Shown here one piece after another: positions 49,018 to 62,609 of a DNA stretch of 64,000 bases (position 1 is the first letter of the stretch; the number at the start of each line of letters is the position of its first letter). The DNA lies in contig CM046298.1 in assembly GCA_025267735.1 (NCBI GenBank), positions 33,516,764 to 33,580,763 of the forward strand, in the 5' to 3' direction. Both the position numbers and the translations under genes were made by a program. This DNA is from Mactra quadrangularis. Taxonomy: Eukaryota; Mollusca; Bivalvia; Venerida; Mactridae. The notes under the pieces are model-generated. The model worked only from the letters and a program-made list of their open reading frames with translations, had not been told where the DNA came from and did no database searches.

Positions 49018-49083
49018 AGCTTAGCGCAAAACTGTCGTAACTCACTTTTTTAAAATTGAGTTAAGACCATTTTGCACTAAGCC
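49018..49083. repeat. Small hairpin with 27-bp arms
   Basis: GCTTAGCGCAAAACTGTCGT then AACTCA is inverted as TGAGTTAAGACCATTTTGCA then CTAAGC, around a 13-bp A+T-rich loop. Possibly a very short MITE. Confidence 0.6.
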
Positions 49084-50365
49084 CACAATATAGTCCTTTA
49101 AGTGTTGATCTAAATAGCTTTAGTCTTAGGGTGATCTTTATAGTCCAATGTTTGGTCAGTACAGACATATTATTATTAATTACAATTTTCTAAGTTGTTG
49201 ACTAAACAAAAGAAACCTTGGTCTATACAAACCTCTAAGTTACATATTAAAAATTAATTCATGACTATGCTTTTTTACTTAACAAAACGAACAATGACTT
49301 TTCTGAAACAGTAAAAATAACAGCAGTGAAGCCATCCATAAATTTTAATTTCAGATTAAAAAAAAAATCACAATGAAGTGATGAGCTAAAAATCATGGAA
49401 AAACAGGCAAGGAGAGAACTGAAGCGATTAATATGAAAATGAAGACAACAATGCTACATTACAAATAAATAAGTTTTAAGAATAAATAAAGTACATTTAA
49501 ACTAAAAAAAGCATTTACAACACAACACACTATAGTGAAAGAAATATCAACTGTACTGATCAATGACTGCAAAATCTGCATTGAGAGACATTGCATTTCC
49601 TATGTTAAAAATTATATTTTAAATAAAAAAAATGATTTAAGACACCTCTACCGCAAGAAATTAAAAATTAATACAAAATTAAAAAAAATTGTCTTTTGTA
49701 TGAAAACATTTGACAAATAAATTAAGTTACAGCCCATTTTGCGATACCTAATAGCACATTAAATATCTGGATTTTCATGACCAAATTCCCCTATGTTCCT
49801 GTTGAGATATTAGTTTAGATATTAGTTATTAGGTTTTTATTATTGAAATAAAACAAACAGTAACAATAATAAATAAGAAAAGAAAATAGCACTCTGATTT
49901 TCCTAACAATGCTTTTTTTATATTTTGGTGTTTTTTTAAACAAACATTGGTAATATGATTTAAAAAAGACTCATGCTATTTTTTGTTTTATGCCAAATAG
50001 AGTAATTTTGTTTTACTAAACACTATTCCATTCTTGTGATATACAACCATACTGCCATGTTTTTACCAAATAATGTTGAATTTCATTTAAAAAATCACCT
50101 TTACAAAATGTGCCAAAAATTCTGCTGATGTATTAAGTCTGTAGTGATGTTTGGACCCTTTTTGGGTTTGAGATAAGACATAAACACGCACACACAGACA
50201 AACAAACACTTTCATGCAAACAAGAAAGTAGAAAAGATTAGAGAGAAGATAGAAAAGCGAGAACCAGGAAGTGAAGAAGTCAAATAGAAACTCATACATA
50301 CATTAAACATACAAATGTACATACATAGACTCACACAATACATACATACAACTAACGGGACATAA

Positions 50366-50585
50366 TAAACACCAATACAGGACATGTAAACAGACAAAGG
50401 AAATGTAAACAGACATGGGACATGTAAACACAGATACAGGACATGTAAACAGACACGGGACATGTAAACACAGATACAGGACATGTAAACAGACACAGGA
50501 CATGTAAACAGACACGGGACATGTAAACACAGATACAGGACATGTAAACACCAATACAGGGCATGTAAACACAGATACAGGACAC
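50366..50585. repeat. Minisatellite (ACAGGACATGTAAACA units)
   Basis: About ten units of 16-21 bp follow 'acaggacatgtaaacacaga' or 'acgggacatgtaaacagac'. All three minus-strand frames are open in part and give repetitive Cys/Val/Tyr-rich peptides; these are by-products of the repeat, not a gene. Confidence 0.9.
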
Positions 50586-51407
50586 GGCGGGCTAAACCTC
50601 AATCACTCTAACGCTCACTAACACACAAACTCACACACTTGCATCATACATACAACTAAACATAATGTAAGTTATTTTTCTCTCTCAACGATGATAAATG
50701 ATCACCTGTAGATGGAGTCTGTTTAATAAATAAATTATATCTCTTATAGATGTAGTATCAATATTTTACATTTTATACATGGTTTGGGTCAAATAATTTA
50801 CAGGTGGGCTTCGTTATTAACGTGCTTATGATGGTTATGTATATATGTACATAGAGAAACCTGTTTCCAGTTATTTACATAATGTACAGGGCCAGTGAGC
50901 ACTTAACAGTTGCCATGGTGACAACATAAAAACATCACCACAGTAACAAAGGGTGTATCTCTCTCGTAAAAACATAACAAATCATAAAATGATAAAAACA
51001 CAACAAGCATTGCAGTCAATGTCTCTCACACAACAAAACATATAATAAATTCACTGTGAACAGTACACATCTCATTCTAAGCCATGTTTTGTTCATATAT
51101 TAGGCTTTTTCTCTTTTTTATCTTGATGATGGCTCATTCTAAAAGTGAATGAATACCAATGATAAGAGTTAATGGAATATATAATAGTATGATGAATAGC
51201 TGCCTTCAAATTGAACATAATTCTTGATGATTTGAACACATTTCTTGGTCATTTGAACACACTTTGGGTTTTTGAACACATTTTTTGTGATTTGAACACA
51301 ATTCTAGTTGATTTGTCAATGCAAACAAGTTTTGATGAAAATTATTTTATGATGTGAACAATAATCTTTGATGATGTGAACACAATTCTTGGCAAAATTT
51401 AAAATAT

Positions 51408-54400
51408 TTAATATTTCAATGGCCTAAAACTGGGTCGACTTGTACGTTGTTCTCCAGACCAAGATTTTGACTTGGTTCTAAAGTGACGTAGATCATCAGC
51501 ATGATCTTTGTGTAACATAGGCTTGTATGTCTGAGGTACACAGAATTCCTGAAATACAGAGAAATAAACTTCTGTGAACAAATTAAGTTTCTATCTACAT
51601 TAATTAACTAATATAAAGAGAGAATGGACAGGAGCTACAGTGTAACCTCTGCAGAGCGACTTTCGGAGGAGTTTGAAAAAATTGCCGCTCTGCAGAGGTG
51701 TCGCTCTGCAGAGGTAGACTTTTTCTACCGATCACGAAAACGGCCGTTTTCGGTCCGGAAAACTGGCCTTTATCCGTTCCGTAATGTAAATACAGTTTTT
51801 AGCGAGCGCTGATCGACAAAAGTAAAAAAAGTTTTAATAAGATTACGAAGTTTTTTAAATAAATAATTATAACGGTTGACAATTCCTAGCATGAAGGTTA
51901 GTTTTATGCTAAAGAAAGCAATACACAAGAGAAATCGATTCTGTTACTGTCAAATGTTTTTATACTTGTCTAATGGCGAATACTATTTAGCATGAATTAT
52001 CGTCGTCTTTTCAGGAGTAAATATCTGATATTATCTTAAACCTCAAATAATCTTAAAACAGAATTCATTTCATCGAAGCTTTTAATAAAAAGAACAATAA
52101 CAAATAAGTTTCATTTATTATCGTCAACTAGCTAGACGTATGTGCATCTGATACTTGATGACGTCAGCCTACCAAACAAAGCGCTCCTCATCTAAGGTCC
52201 GTTCGTTGGTGTCATGGAAACCATATGTCACTTGTATATTAACCCCTGTTAGACAAATGATTTAGCAACATGACTCTTGAGGGTAGTGTTATTCGATTAG
52301 GGGTTTCGCTTATTGTTTAAATCATCCGGTTATAGATAATTATCGATTATTGATGTAAACCTTGCTAGACTTAGTGTCGCTGTATAGAGGTAAAGGTTAA
52401 CTTTGGGAATTTATTTGAACGGCCGTTTACCGCTCTGCAGAGGTGTCGTTCATTAGAGGTAAATCATAGAGTAAAATCGACGGGGGGAATTCTAATATGC
52501 CGCTCGTCGGAGGTTGCCGCTCGTTAGAGGTGCCGTTAGCAGAGGTTATACTGTACTATATAAACAAGTTTTCATGCTTAACCTTGCCCAATAATTTAAC
52601 CCTTAATAATCCAGCTACTCAATTCTATCAATCAACCAGTCTATTACACAGCTTGTTTAGCATCAGATAATTGGTGACACATGATTAAGATTAGACCAGA
52701 ATTTGTTTAGGGGCATTTGGTTCAAACTGATTACTGAAAGAGCTTTTGTTTCAATGCATGCAGTTTTCATGCCAAAAAAAATGCATTTAGTTGAGGATTT
52801 ATAACTCAAGGTGATAAACATTGTCACTGGCTAGATTGAAATCCTGGACCTCTATCATTTATAGTACATCAATCTTAGATCTATTTAGATCACTGCTCTT
52901 TGTCTTGTGCCTACAAAAAGTAACATTGAAAACTAGGCTCACCTTCTCAGTAGCAAAGTATTCTTTGTAGCCACCTTCTAACAGGTATAGTTCTGGATAA
53001 TGAAGGTTAGGATAACAATCTTTGTTAGCTTGTCTGTCACTCTTACGTAGAAATCTGGACATTTTAGGTCCACGTTCAGATGAGAACTCACAATGGAATA
53101 TGAGAATGACACGTTTAGATGGATCAGATGCAGTGATTGGTTTCTTTAAGAATTCTTCAATGATTTGATCTCTGATGTAGAGATTCTTGGCACCCTGAAA
53201 TAACATTGCATAGATTTATTATTTCATTATAGTTCAAATATAGAGACTACCTTGGTACTTGCAAAATCATACAATATTTGACAATTTTTTGGTTACCAAA
53301 TGCTCGCTTAATGCTTATTTTGAAAGGAAAAGCTCCCTATATTATGATGTTCGGCTATCAAGACCATCAACACGTAGTGTCTTAGGATGAAACATAGAAG
53401 CTAAATTTCTCACAGCCTTTGTAAAACACACATAAGTGAAACTTTTTCATTATCGAGGTAAGAACTCCACGGTCAGTTCTGTAAACTTTAATTCATGCTT
53501 TCATGAAGAAAACAACCCATTGTCATATTCCCAATATCTTGAACTCTAGGATCAGCCCTGGAAACTTCCATCCATGTAATATACTAATACACATTCAGGA
53601 GTTGTCACTCACTGATAGAAGAATGATCTTAAAAACTGGTGTTCAAAGAACAGTAGTTAGGTTGACTAATCACTGTGATATGCCCTACATACAACCCAGG
53701 TGGACAGCAATGTTGGTAGGGCACCAGTATTTTGAATCTAGTGTCCAGAAAGGGGCACAAGATCAATCCCACTCATAGAGGTCATACCCTTCCATGAAAA
53801 TTTGACATTTCTGTAACGTTTATAAGGTATATGGAGAGGTTTCCGGTCTTGTGGAAGGGCAGGTGAGTTCTGGTTATAGAAAAGTGTCCAGGAGAGCTAG
53901 GTAAGGTGAGCTGGATGCCATAAAATAACCAAATGTGTTGACAAGGTGTTAAACCCAGTATAAATGCCCTAATACAATGTTTTGCAATGGTTTTAAACCC
54001 TACAAAAGATATTTTTTTACCTGTATATGTCCACCTTCAAATTCATAAGGATATCTACAATCAATGATGATGGCTTGTTCTATATCATCACTAAAATCAC
54101 CTTGGATAACTTGTGATAATGTACGACCAGATATATACTTCATATCTTGATGTTTACCACTATATGTAGGTAAACAATGAGTCTGAAAAAGGAAATTCAA
54201 ATTAATATAATATTCACTTATTAAAACACTGGCCCAATTTATTGTGATTTATAAAAGTAAACTCGCCTAACTGTATAAGGTATAAGTAATTTCCACCAGC
54301 ACTTATCATTTTTCACTAGGGCTGAGGGTTCTGACTAGTGGCTTAAGGTTGATGACTGGTTAAGTGTGTATATGTTTCATGCTGTTGTGCACTCTTTGAC

Positions 54401-57400
54401 ATTACAATAATAACTCATGGTCATCAGGCTACTGGAATCTACCAATCTTCTTTGCATGTCATGGGGAGCTTATCTTAACTAAACACTACTCACTAACATT
54501 GTCTATGTTCAGGGCTTTTTTCCCTTATACAACAGGGGCCGTTTACAGGCGCCTTCCCCTTCTGAATTTTCCTTTGAAATCATGCAATTTTCCCCAAAAT
54601 TTGGAAGTTAACACTGAGTTTTCATTCCCCTATCAATGAAATTGCAATTAAATATCCCCCATTGTTCTATATAAAGTAGGGCTCCAGTCCCCTTCCCACT
54701 TACTGAAAAAATGTCCTGATGTTATTTACAGCAGTAGGATCCATATACAAGCTTTCATCAACACCAATAAGCACATGAGCAGAGTTCCACTGGTTATCAA
54801 GCAATTTTATAAAGTATACTTTTAGAACAGTTACTTTTTTATCTAAAATACACTTCAAAGCCAAAAAAGATTTGGAACAAACATAACCCATGAGAAATTT
54901 GAAGTTAACTTGACATATATAAAAATACCTACCCTTGAGCAATCTCCCACCAGATCTGGTTCATCAGCTTGTCTATTTAAAGCAGATTTTATCATTGCTT
55001 CTGATTCAGAATAACATCTGTGTAATAATGGTCGACTTACAACCTGGAAATTTGTAACAAAACTTTCATCAATATCAACAGTCTAAGAAATCAGCACTCG
55101 CCTGGTTGTCTTGAACCAGTAATTTTTTAACATATGACAGATAATGTTTTTGTTATTTTCAAATATATTCACAGCAGTATTTTTAAATACATTCACAAAA
55201 GCTCAATTTTTAATTATAGACATGAAATGAAAAACTAATGCATCTCATTTGCTTATCATTTTGTCAAAAAAATATATCATAAAGCAACCACTCTACCATA
55301 GGCACCTGAGTTTTCACTCAATGTGATGTCATCTATATTATAATATCAACATACTTACATACAGCTGTTATAATTTACCCACTCATTTATAGAACTTAAT
55401 GGGGAAACTTATTTATCTCTTAATGTTAGAATTAAAATAACATACAGTTTTTCTATAGTTAGTCATATGTTAAAACAAAATATAGACAACAGTATGTTAT
55501 TTCTTAAATGTATTGCGACTTATCATATTACAACTTGCTAAAAAATATGCAGGTTTCCAAATGCATCTTTAAGAATAAAATTTAGAACTTTTCCAAGCCT
55601 GGGGTGCACCTTTACATACTCAAAGAATTTTCAGGGCCAATGAGAACCCTGAATACTACATTACTTTCACTGATCAGCACAAAAAATGTTAAAAACAAAT
55701 AATCAAGAACTACTTACGGGTTCAGGTGATCCAATGACTGAAGCAGGACGAGCTCGTTTCATTCTCTGTATAGGAGTACTCTCATCTTGTGGTGGATCAC
55801 GTTTAAATGAAAACTGCATCGGTGAACATTGCATGGGTGAATCACTCATGTCTGATCTGTCACGTTTACAAGATTTACCATTCATTCTACCCATCATTGA
55901 CATAGATCTAGATATATTTCTTCTACTTAAAACTCTTCTTGTCTAAAATATATAACAATGAAACATAATAAGTTTATTCAAATCAATACTAGAAAGACAT
56001 AAGCCCAAATGGCAAATTATATAAAATCAACAACTCTTACTCTAATACATTTGCCAGAAGACTTCATCAAGAAATTTTTAACTTTTACAACAATTTAGAT
56101 AATAATGCCATACATTGTTTGTATGTTGTGAATAGGGATTGACTCAATATCATTTTGCACCAAATTCAAGAATGCAAAGAAAGCTGTCTTTTGCTTAACA
56201 ATCATATGGTTAATAAGTTTAGAGCTTCTGCACAGACTTTCACAAAGCTAACAATCCATCCTTTCAACTCTTTGCATTTTTTCTAGGACCCCATATAAGA
56301 CATCTCTCTCAGCCTTTCTCAATTTGAAAATTTTAAGAATCAATGCATAAAACTGTATTTAAGCTAGATAATTTCTCAACAAAAAATGTTTCCAGAAGCA
56401 GAATGTTAAGTTGCATACCTGGTTGTGGTAGACAACTAAAAAATGAAAAATGTCTTAAATAAGAAGGGAAGATAACCATTGAATAAAAAAAGGGAGATAA
56501 CTCACCACTGGTGTATCATCATCTTCCTGTGATAAATGTGATTTCTTGTTGATGACAGGAGCATTAAATAAATTAGACATAGCAGAGCTTGTATTACATG
56601 TAGCTTGTTGTTGTGTGAGTGCAGCTACTTCAGCATCCATGATATCTAGGAAACCATCGTCACATATACCTTCATCTACACTAGTTAGACGACACATCTT
56701 TAATGGACTTCCATCACTACCAGTCTGTGCTGGAGATTTCTCAAATTCACCTGAGAAATCCTGTAAAAATATACAAAAATATAAAAATTAGAAGCATTTC
56801 ATATTGTGTGTTAGAAAAAAATGGGTCATAACTCAATATAAGAAAAGAGTAGGTTATGACAGTTTTGCTCTAAACTGGGCTATAGGATTATTTTTCTTTG
56901 CCTCAGATGTAGGCATTCCGTATTCTTACAAAAGTACCAATGACTAATCAATGATAATAATATTGAAATCAAGAAAGAATTAGTAAAAACCAAATAACCC
57001 ATATACTGATAGCATGCTACAAGCGAAATTGTTGTCTGAGCTCATGAGTTGAAATAAAACAAGAACTTATTTCAAAATTGACAAATATTCTGTTTCTTTC
57101 ATTCTTTGTTCTGTGTTTTGTTAGAGATATTTTACACAAATATGATGTAACATCATTTCACCTCCAAGATGATGTCAATTATTTTTTAAGATGACGTCAT
57201 TTTTACAATGAAAATAACAGATAGTATTTTCACTACAATGAAAATATAAGACTTTATATGTAATTCATTTACTTTCATTAAAGAACACCACATTTTACAG
57301 TATAGCATGAAAGATATCATTATCACAAATATATCTAAATTGAAGTATTGTAATAAAAATCTGTAAACTAACCAAAGCTCCAATGGGACAAGAGTTCCTT

Positions 57401-58636
57401 CGTTTAGAAGGTGACACATCTTTCACTGGAGAATATTTAAATGGTGAACAAGTGTCTTCACTGATAAGTTTAGATTGACGGCGTACAGGAAAACCTTTAG
57501 GAGCAGCAAACATAAACCCATCTTCCTGTAAAGTAAATCCATCAAAATATGATACAACATGAAATATACAAAAAATAAATAAGGTACAAGTCTTAACCAG
57601 TCCCAAGACCGACTGAGAATAGAGTGGGGGATCAACACAGCTGAAACCTCAAGAAGACCAGTACAGGAGAAGGTTCTTTCAAAGGAATATCTTGCTAGGG
57701 TTTGCACACTTTGCAGTCGACGAAATTAGGATATGAAAGTGGTTGCCCGAACAGGTCATATAAGTAGCTAGCACTACATCTTGATAGTAGAAATTTGGTA
57801 GCCCAAACTAGAAATTGGTTGTCCCGGGCAACCAGACACCCACTAATTTTGTAGACTGCTATGTATCCTTAGAAGCCGACAGACCCCGGTGAAAACTAAA
57901 CGCCAAAAGGTGCTTGATTGTTTCAGTATAATCTTTGATTCAAGTAAAAGATGTTCTTTATAACCATAATGCAGGGAGAATTCTTTTGTGTGTGATTTCA
58001 GCAGCTTTACTAGGAAAATACCATTAGCAGGTTGAACAGTTCCAGAACCTCAGGACAAGTCTACATTTACATTATAGTTGTTTCTACGATATACTAGGTA
58101 TTCAAAACAAATCTTTCTATAAAATGCACTCTTTGTCTTAAATGTTTACTAGCACAAGCCTGATTTTTGTTAGCTTTATAGTAATGAGTCAATTTTCAAC
58201 TAGCCAAATCATATATTAGCAATTTTCACTAGTCCTAAACTTCTGGCTAGTGGATAAAGCCAAAGACTAGAAAAAAATATGGTAACAAAAACTTACAGAA
58301 TCTTTCAAGTCTCTACAATCTATTCTATCCCCACCAAGACCACTATCCTGTGAGCAATCATCTATATAAAATGTTACTTTCTTTTCTTCACTACACTGAG
58401 AACTACTAGTTGATCTATCACTATCTGAGGATGAATGGAGTACAGAACTAGCATCACTGGTTGAGTCAACACTTATATTCATTAACTTCTGACTGTTTAA
58501 AGCTGATTGTTCAACATTTGTACTCTGTGGTGTTGATTGGTTAGCAACAGCAGCATTGTTCTCTATATCTTCCTGGTCAAACAACATTGTTGATACAGGC
58601 ATACTGTTGAATCTTCTAATAGCTAGAGATCTCTTC
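51408..58636 (-). CDS. cdc25: CDC25 M-phase inducer phosphatase, C-terminal 545 residues (5' exons missing)
   Basis: Removes inhibitory Thr/Tyr phosphates from cyclin-dependent kinases and so drives cell-cycle entry (family knowledge). Exons seen: 58636-58297, 57525-57373, 56760-56506, 55942-55718, 55043-54933, 54182-54021, 53194-52943, 51548-51408; all GT-AG and in phase. The first begins inside a codon, so upstream exons exist, probably beyond 64000. Regulatory part: [10 protein letters not shown] (a 14-3-3/kinase-type site shared with vertebrate CDC25B), [28 protein letters not shown] and [13 protein letters not shown]. The rhodanese-like catalytic domain covers the last four exons: [27 protein letters not shown], then the active site [10 protein letters not shown] with the catalytic Cys codon at 53092-53090. 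The C-terminal tail has [11 protein letters not shown], matching the basic tail used for CDK docking in vertebrates. All catalytic features are intact. Vertebrate A/B/C paralogy does not apply. Confidence 0.95.
51638..52553. mobile_element. Pogo/mariner-like element, 916 bp, TA duplication (CDC25 intron)
   Basis: Left end CAGTGTAACCTCTGCAGAGC; right end GTTAGCAGAGGTTATACTG. TA lies outside both ends (51636-51637, 52554-52555). Sub-terminal repeats of 'cgctctgcagaggt' occur near both ends. There is no transposase frame; the short plus-strand frame at 51624-51812 is made of the terminal repeats. It occupies the last intron of cdc25. Confidence 0.85.
53690..53965 (+). repeat. tRNA-derived SINE (type 2), worn copy
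   Basis: Plus-strand relative of the 37438-37727 element. It has a degraded head (GTGGACAGCAATGTTGGTAG; GATCAATCCCACTC), a body with 'atacccttccatgaaaattt', 'tatggagaggtttccggt' and 'gtgagttctggttata', and the tail 'gttgacaaggtgttaaaccc'. It lies in the cdc25 intron upstream of the active-site exon. Confidence 0.75.
57092..57313. mobile_element. MITE family D copy with CRE palindrome (CDC25 intron)
   Basis: Reverse-orientation relative of 7669-7892: GTTTCTTTCATTCTTTG at the left, AGTATAGCATGAAAG at the right. It includes 'ccaagatgatgtca' and TGACGTCA at 57192-57199. The right end is 60 bp from the splice donor of the exon 57525-57373. Confidence 0.65.
57600..57912. repeat. Dispersed repeat (family G) split by a family A MITE
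   Basis: Blocks 'ctcaagaagaccagtacagg' and 'gctagggtttgcacac' lie left, and 'ccttagaagccgacagaccc' lies right, of the MITE at 57714-57858. At 26847-27030 the same blocks are contiguous. The MITE therefore inserted into this older repeat. Confidence 0.65.
57714..57858. mobile_element. MITE family A nested in repeat G
   Basis: Ends CAGTCGACGAAATTAG and CTAATTTTGTAGACTG, with the family interior in reverse orientation ('aaagtggttgcccgaacagg', 'gggcaaccagacacccac'). No clean target-site duplication remains. 145 bp. Confidence 0.8.
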
Positions 58637-61600
58637 CTGAAAATACATAAAATAATAAACTGTATATATTTTTCAACTTTCTTCATTATTATGTAATAAA
58701 GCTTAAGGCTTTTAAAAAGGCAGGGTTCGACTATGACAGTATACTGGGATTCTGAGGATACTAAAAGCTCCGGTAGAATCCCAGCAATTCTTAACTGAGG
58801 AATCAACCAAGGTGCTGAAAATAGCCCTTATCTTACGTGAATTTGGGTTTCCACGATTTGTTAATCTCATTTTGTGACAGAAGAAATTTTTAATAAAACT
58901 TCAAATCAAACCCATCAAACATAAAATAATTATAAATGATAACTTTTGCCATCCAACACACTTTTACTATCAAAAAGTAATCTTAGAGCTAATTCAAATT
59001 CAAACACTTAAATAATAAAGCATCATCAAAAAAATAAGCTATCAACATATTCATTTATCATAAAAAACAAATAGTATACATACATATATTTATCTAAATA
59101 ACAAAATTTTCATTTACCATATAAAGTGTACAGCATATATTTTTGTATAATATCAATATATCCCCATTAAATCATACATCACAGTAATAGACATATCACA
59201 TCAAATATTACACAATTAATACTAGAGCTTCCCTTTCATACAGTTTAATATCAATGATTTATGACTGTCTGTAATTAACAACATGTCACCCTATGTATAT
59301 TGTATATTAAAGCATGTAACCTCCTCCATCCCCTCTCTTCACTGCTGCCTCAACTATTGTCCAAATATTGGCATCTTGCCAAATATGGTAAAAACTACCA
59401 GATGTGGCCTAATAAGACAATGACCTCATAAAGTGCTGTGTTTTGGTGTTTTATTGGATATATTTGTTACATACATGTACACACTATAGAGGGAAATCTT
59501 TAGGGCTAGGAGTTTCAGGCAGTGGATGTTGGTAAGGGGTCTATTGATTTGATTACAGGCATTTCCTATATGATATATATATGGCTGTTATTTTGTATAT
59601 TGGTTATATGACACAGTAAAAAATAATACGCCACGCAATATATTGTCAGCACCTTTTATTTATTTTAGCATTTCAGGTGTTAAAAAATACAATGTTTTCT
59701 TTGCATAAAATTATTATGTCAGATTTGTCCTTGAAAAAAAATGACAATAATAATATAAGAATAAAAATATGTTGTAATATTTGAAGAGAATATGGAAAAT
59801 TATAATTTCACAATTGTCACAATTATGAAAATAAATTGCTGGTAAAAATATAAAATATTTTAATCTACGAATTGGAATGGTTTGATGTTGAATTACAAGT
59901 GATGTTTGAGTGAAAAGAAAATTTTTAATCTCCAATCACGAAAATAATACCTTAAAATTTTTAATGGAAATAAATTAATAGCATGAAGTTAAGTCCTAAC
60001 CCATTGTCTAACATAAAATCTATGCAAAAAATGAATACACAATGATGAAGCAGCATCACACAGGCCAGTGTATGGATCTTACTGGTATCTTATATTGATC
60101 AGTGTTAAGTAAAAGCTAGTAATCTGTATCACCAGATCAACCATAGATCATTAATTATGATATCAAGATTAAGGTCACTATGATTCAAGCCTTGATTATA
60201 ACACCTGATATTTACTGATGTTATAATATGGTGTAAGTCTGTGGAGTGTGTACATATTGTAACATATTGATCAAGTTTCTTGTAGTATATCAATGATTGC
60301 CTCATCTTTCTGTATAGTTAGGTGAACGTAGTAAATTCAGGGTTTTACACTGACTGTTTTTATCAGAGGTCCCAAAGAAATCCCGTGTCAGTCCCTCGCA
60401 ACATTAAGGATTACTCAATTAAAAGACAAAAAATTTGAATACAAATTTGCATAAATCATAAAAAACAATTCATAGAAACTATAATTCATGTACGAACAAT
60501 GCATTTTGTACAGGAATCCCTGGACACTGTCAGTGTCAAAACCAGACAACAGAATTTCCCTAATACTAAGTTCAAACATCACACAAATGTCCAATATTGC
60601 TCTTTTCTAGGAGGCCATATTCACCAGGTAGGCAAATTTAAGGGATACTCTAGCCATTATCTATTAAAAGAATGTTTATTTTTGTATATTAAATTTCTAT
60701 TCTCTGCTACAAATTTTGATTGCCATAAAAAGTTCCTTATTTCACAACATTTTAGAGTAGAGTAGTTTCGAACAGAGGTGGAGAATGATAATAATTACCT
60801 CCTTTTGTATTTTTTTATAAAAAAAAATCTACTATCAAAGATGGTTGAGCAAAATCAATGGACCATTTTAACAAAGTCTATGGACAAAATTCCTATCAAT
60901 TTCAAGTAACAAAAACATACTGTATCAAGTCTAAACATCAGTATTGGATTTTTTGTAACCAAGGATCTGTGACAATTATTCTTTATTGAAAAATTCTTTG
61001 TGCAAAGGTCTATGGTTGTAAACAAATTACAAGATATTTCATTAAAGAAAAGCTGGATAAAAAGATTAAGTCAGAAATCTTGTTTTATTACAATAAAAAC
61101 CATACAAACATATTATTAAACATAATAATTGGCCATTCTTTAATTAAACAGAAATTTCTACCTATGTAGCAACCCCAGCATGCTGCACTTTTATTCAATA
61201 AAACAGGAATAATGGACAATATTATCTAATTTATTTCATCATTTCCTTCCCCCTTCAGTCAATCTATTGTTATCTAGATAATTTATTACACCAGCCAGAC
61301 TATTACCCAGCATACCCTTGTGTTACCCACAATGCACCTTGATAGGTAATTTACACAACCAGTCTAGGCCAAGCAGACACTGCGCAAAAAGGTGGGTGGG
61401 GTAACATTTTATATGAAAACTGATGTTACAGAAAACCCTTCAATAACAAGATAGGGGAGCAAGGGGGTCTACTTATTTGTAGATATATAGGGAATACAAA
61501 TTATTGAATGATGTAATAATTGACAGGGGCCATCTAAGATCGTATTGATACCATTATCACTTTACCCTTGGGCAGTTTTTCGTTATTTTTTTTGTGAAAT

Positions 61601-62609
61601 CAGATTTTAGGTACACTGGACTATCAAAAAATCATGAAACAGGGAAAAAAATTATTAAGAATGACAAAATATTTTTTTACTTTTGCCTTTTTCAACTTAA
61701 TTTCAACATAATATTTGTAAAATATTGTTTGAAGATAATTATGCTGTATTCGTTTATTATGTTCAGTTTTGAATCTATGGTTAATAAATCAGTAAGATTG
61801 TGGTAGAATTTTTCCTGAAATTGTTTGATGTAATCATACTTATTTCAATAAAAATCATAAATTTAAAATACTTCTCCCATAAATATAGAATTAAAAATAT
61901 CAATGTCCACTTAAATAAAATGCAACAGAAAATCAACACACAGAAAAAAGTCAAACCAAACAGAGAGATGATTACATCATCGAAATAAATTTAATTAATT
62001 CAAAATAAATTTAAACAAGTGACAGGTAGCTGTCAAATTACCACCTTCAAGTTGGCCACAGGGTAACCAGGCTGCATTTTATAACAACTGGTCATCATAA
62101 GATAAAGATCAGTCTCCTTATTGTTTAACTTGTAGCAAAAAACTTTCTATTAGTACAAGAAAATGTAAAAACATGACAAAAACATCAGTCATTGTTTTTC
62201 ATCAAATTTTAGATCTTATTTTTTGAAAAGCAAGAAACCAAAACTTTAAATTTTCAAGTCTCATTTTTCCATAAGTCCCTGAAACTGAAATTAGAGGAAT
62301 TTTAAAAGAAAATGATGCAACTGAAGAATGACCATGACTAAATAATAAAATCCTTTGTAAAGACCAAAATCTCTCTCATTTCCTTAAAGTTTGACCAATT
62401 ATGCAGAACATTTTCCAAATACAACAGAGGCACATTAAAAGGCCCCTTTTACTTCTTAAATTTCATTAAAATCATGCACTTTCCAAATCTTAAGTTTACC
62501 ATTGATTTTTCTTTCCTATTAAAGAATATTGCCATAAAAAAAACAAATGGTTTACATAAGGCAAGTCTAACTGACATACAACACTTAAAAAGTGGGTGAC
62601 CAAAAACTG

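Larger units (their letters stand above)
46995..51407. other. Non-coding stretch between long-TIR element and CDC25 stop
   Basis: Likely contains the 3' UTR of the minus-strand CDC25 gene at its right side. A SINE-like B-box (minus-strand GGTTCAAACCC) is at about 47333. The tandem duplication (47758-47892), a small hairpin (49018-49083) and a minisatellite (50366-50585) are separate entries. Several minus-strand AATAAA signals exist (e.g. near 47985 and 49840), so the polyadenylation site cannot be chosen. Confidence 0.45.

Noticed and set aside
50303..50602. Overlapping minus-strand frames of 77-99 codons rich in Cys, Val and Tyr
   Set aside because: All are translations of the ACAGGACATGTAAACA minisatellite; several frames are open together, which shows repeat structure and not coding.
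60499..60765. 88-codon plus-strand frame
   Set aside because: Low-information, A+T-driven composition, no splice support and no recognisable motif.
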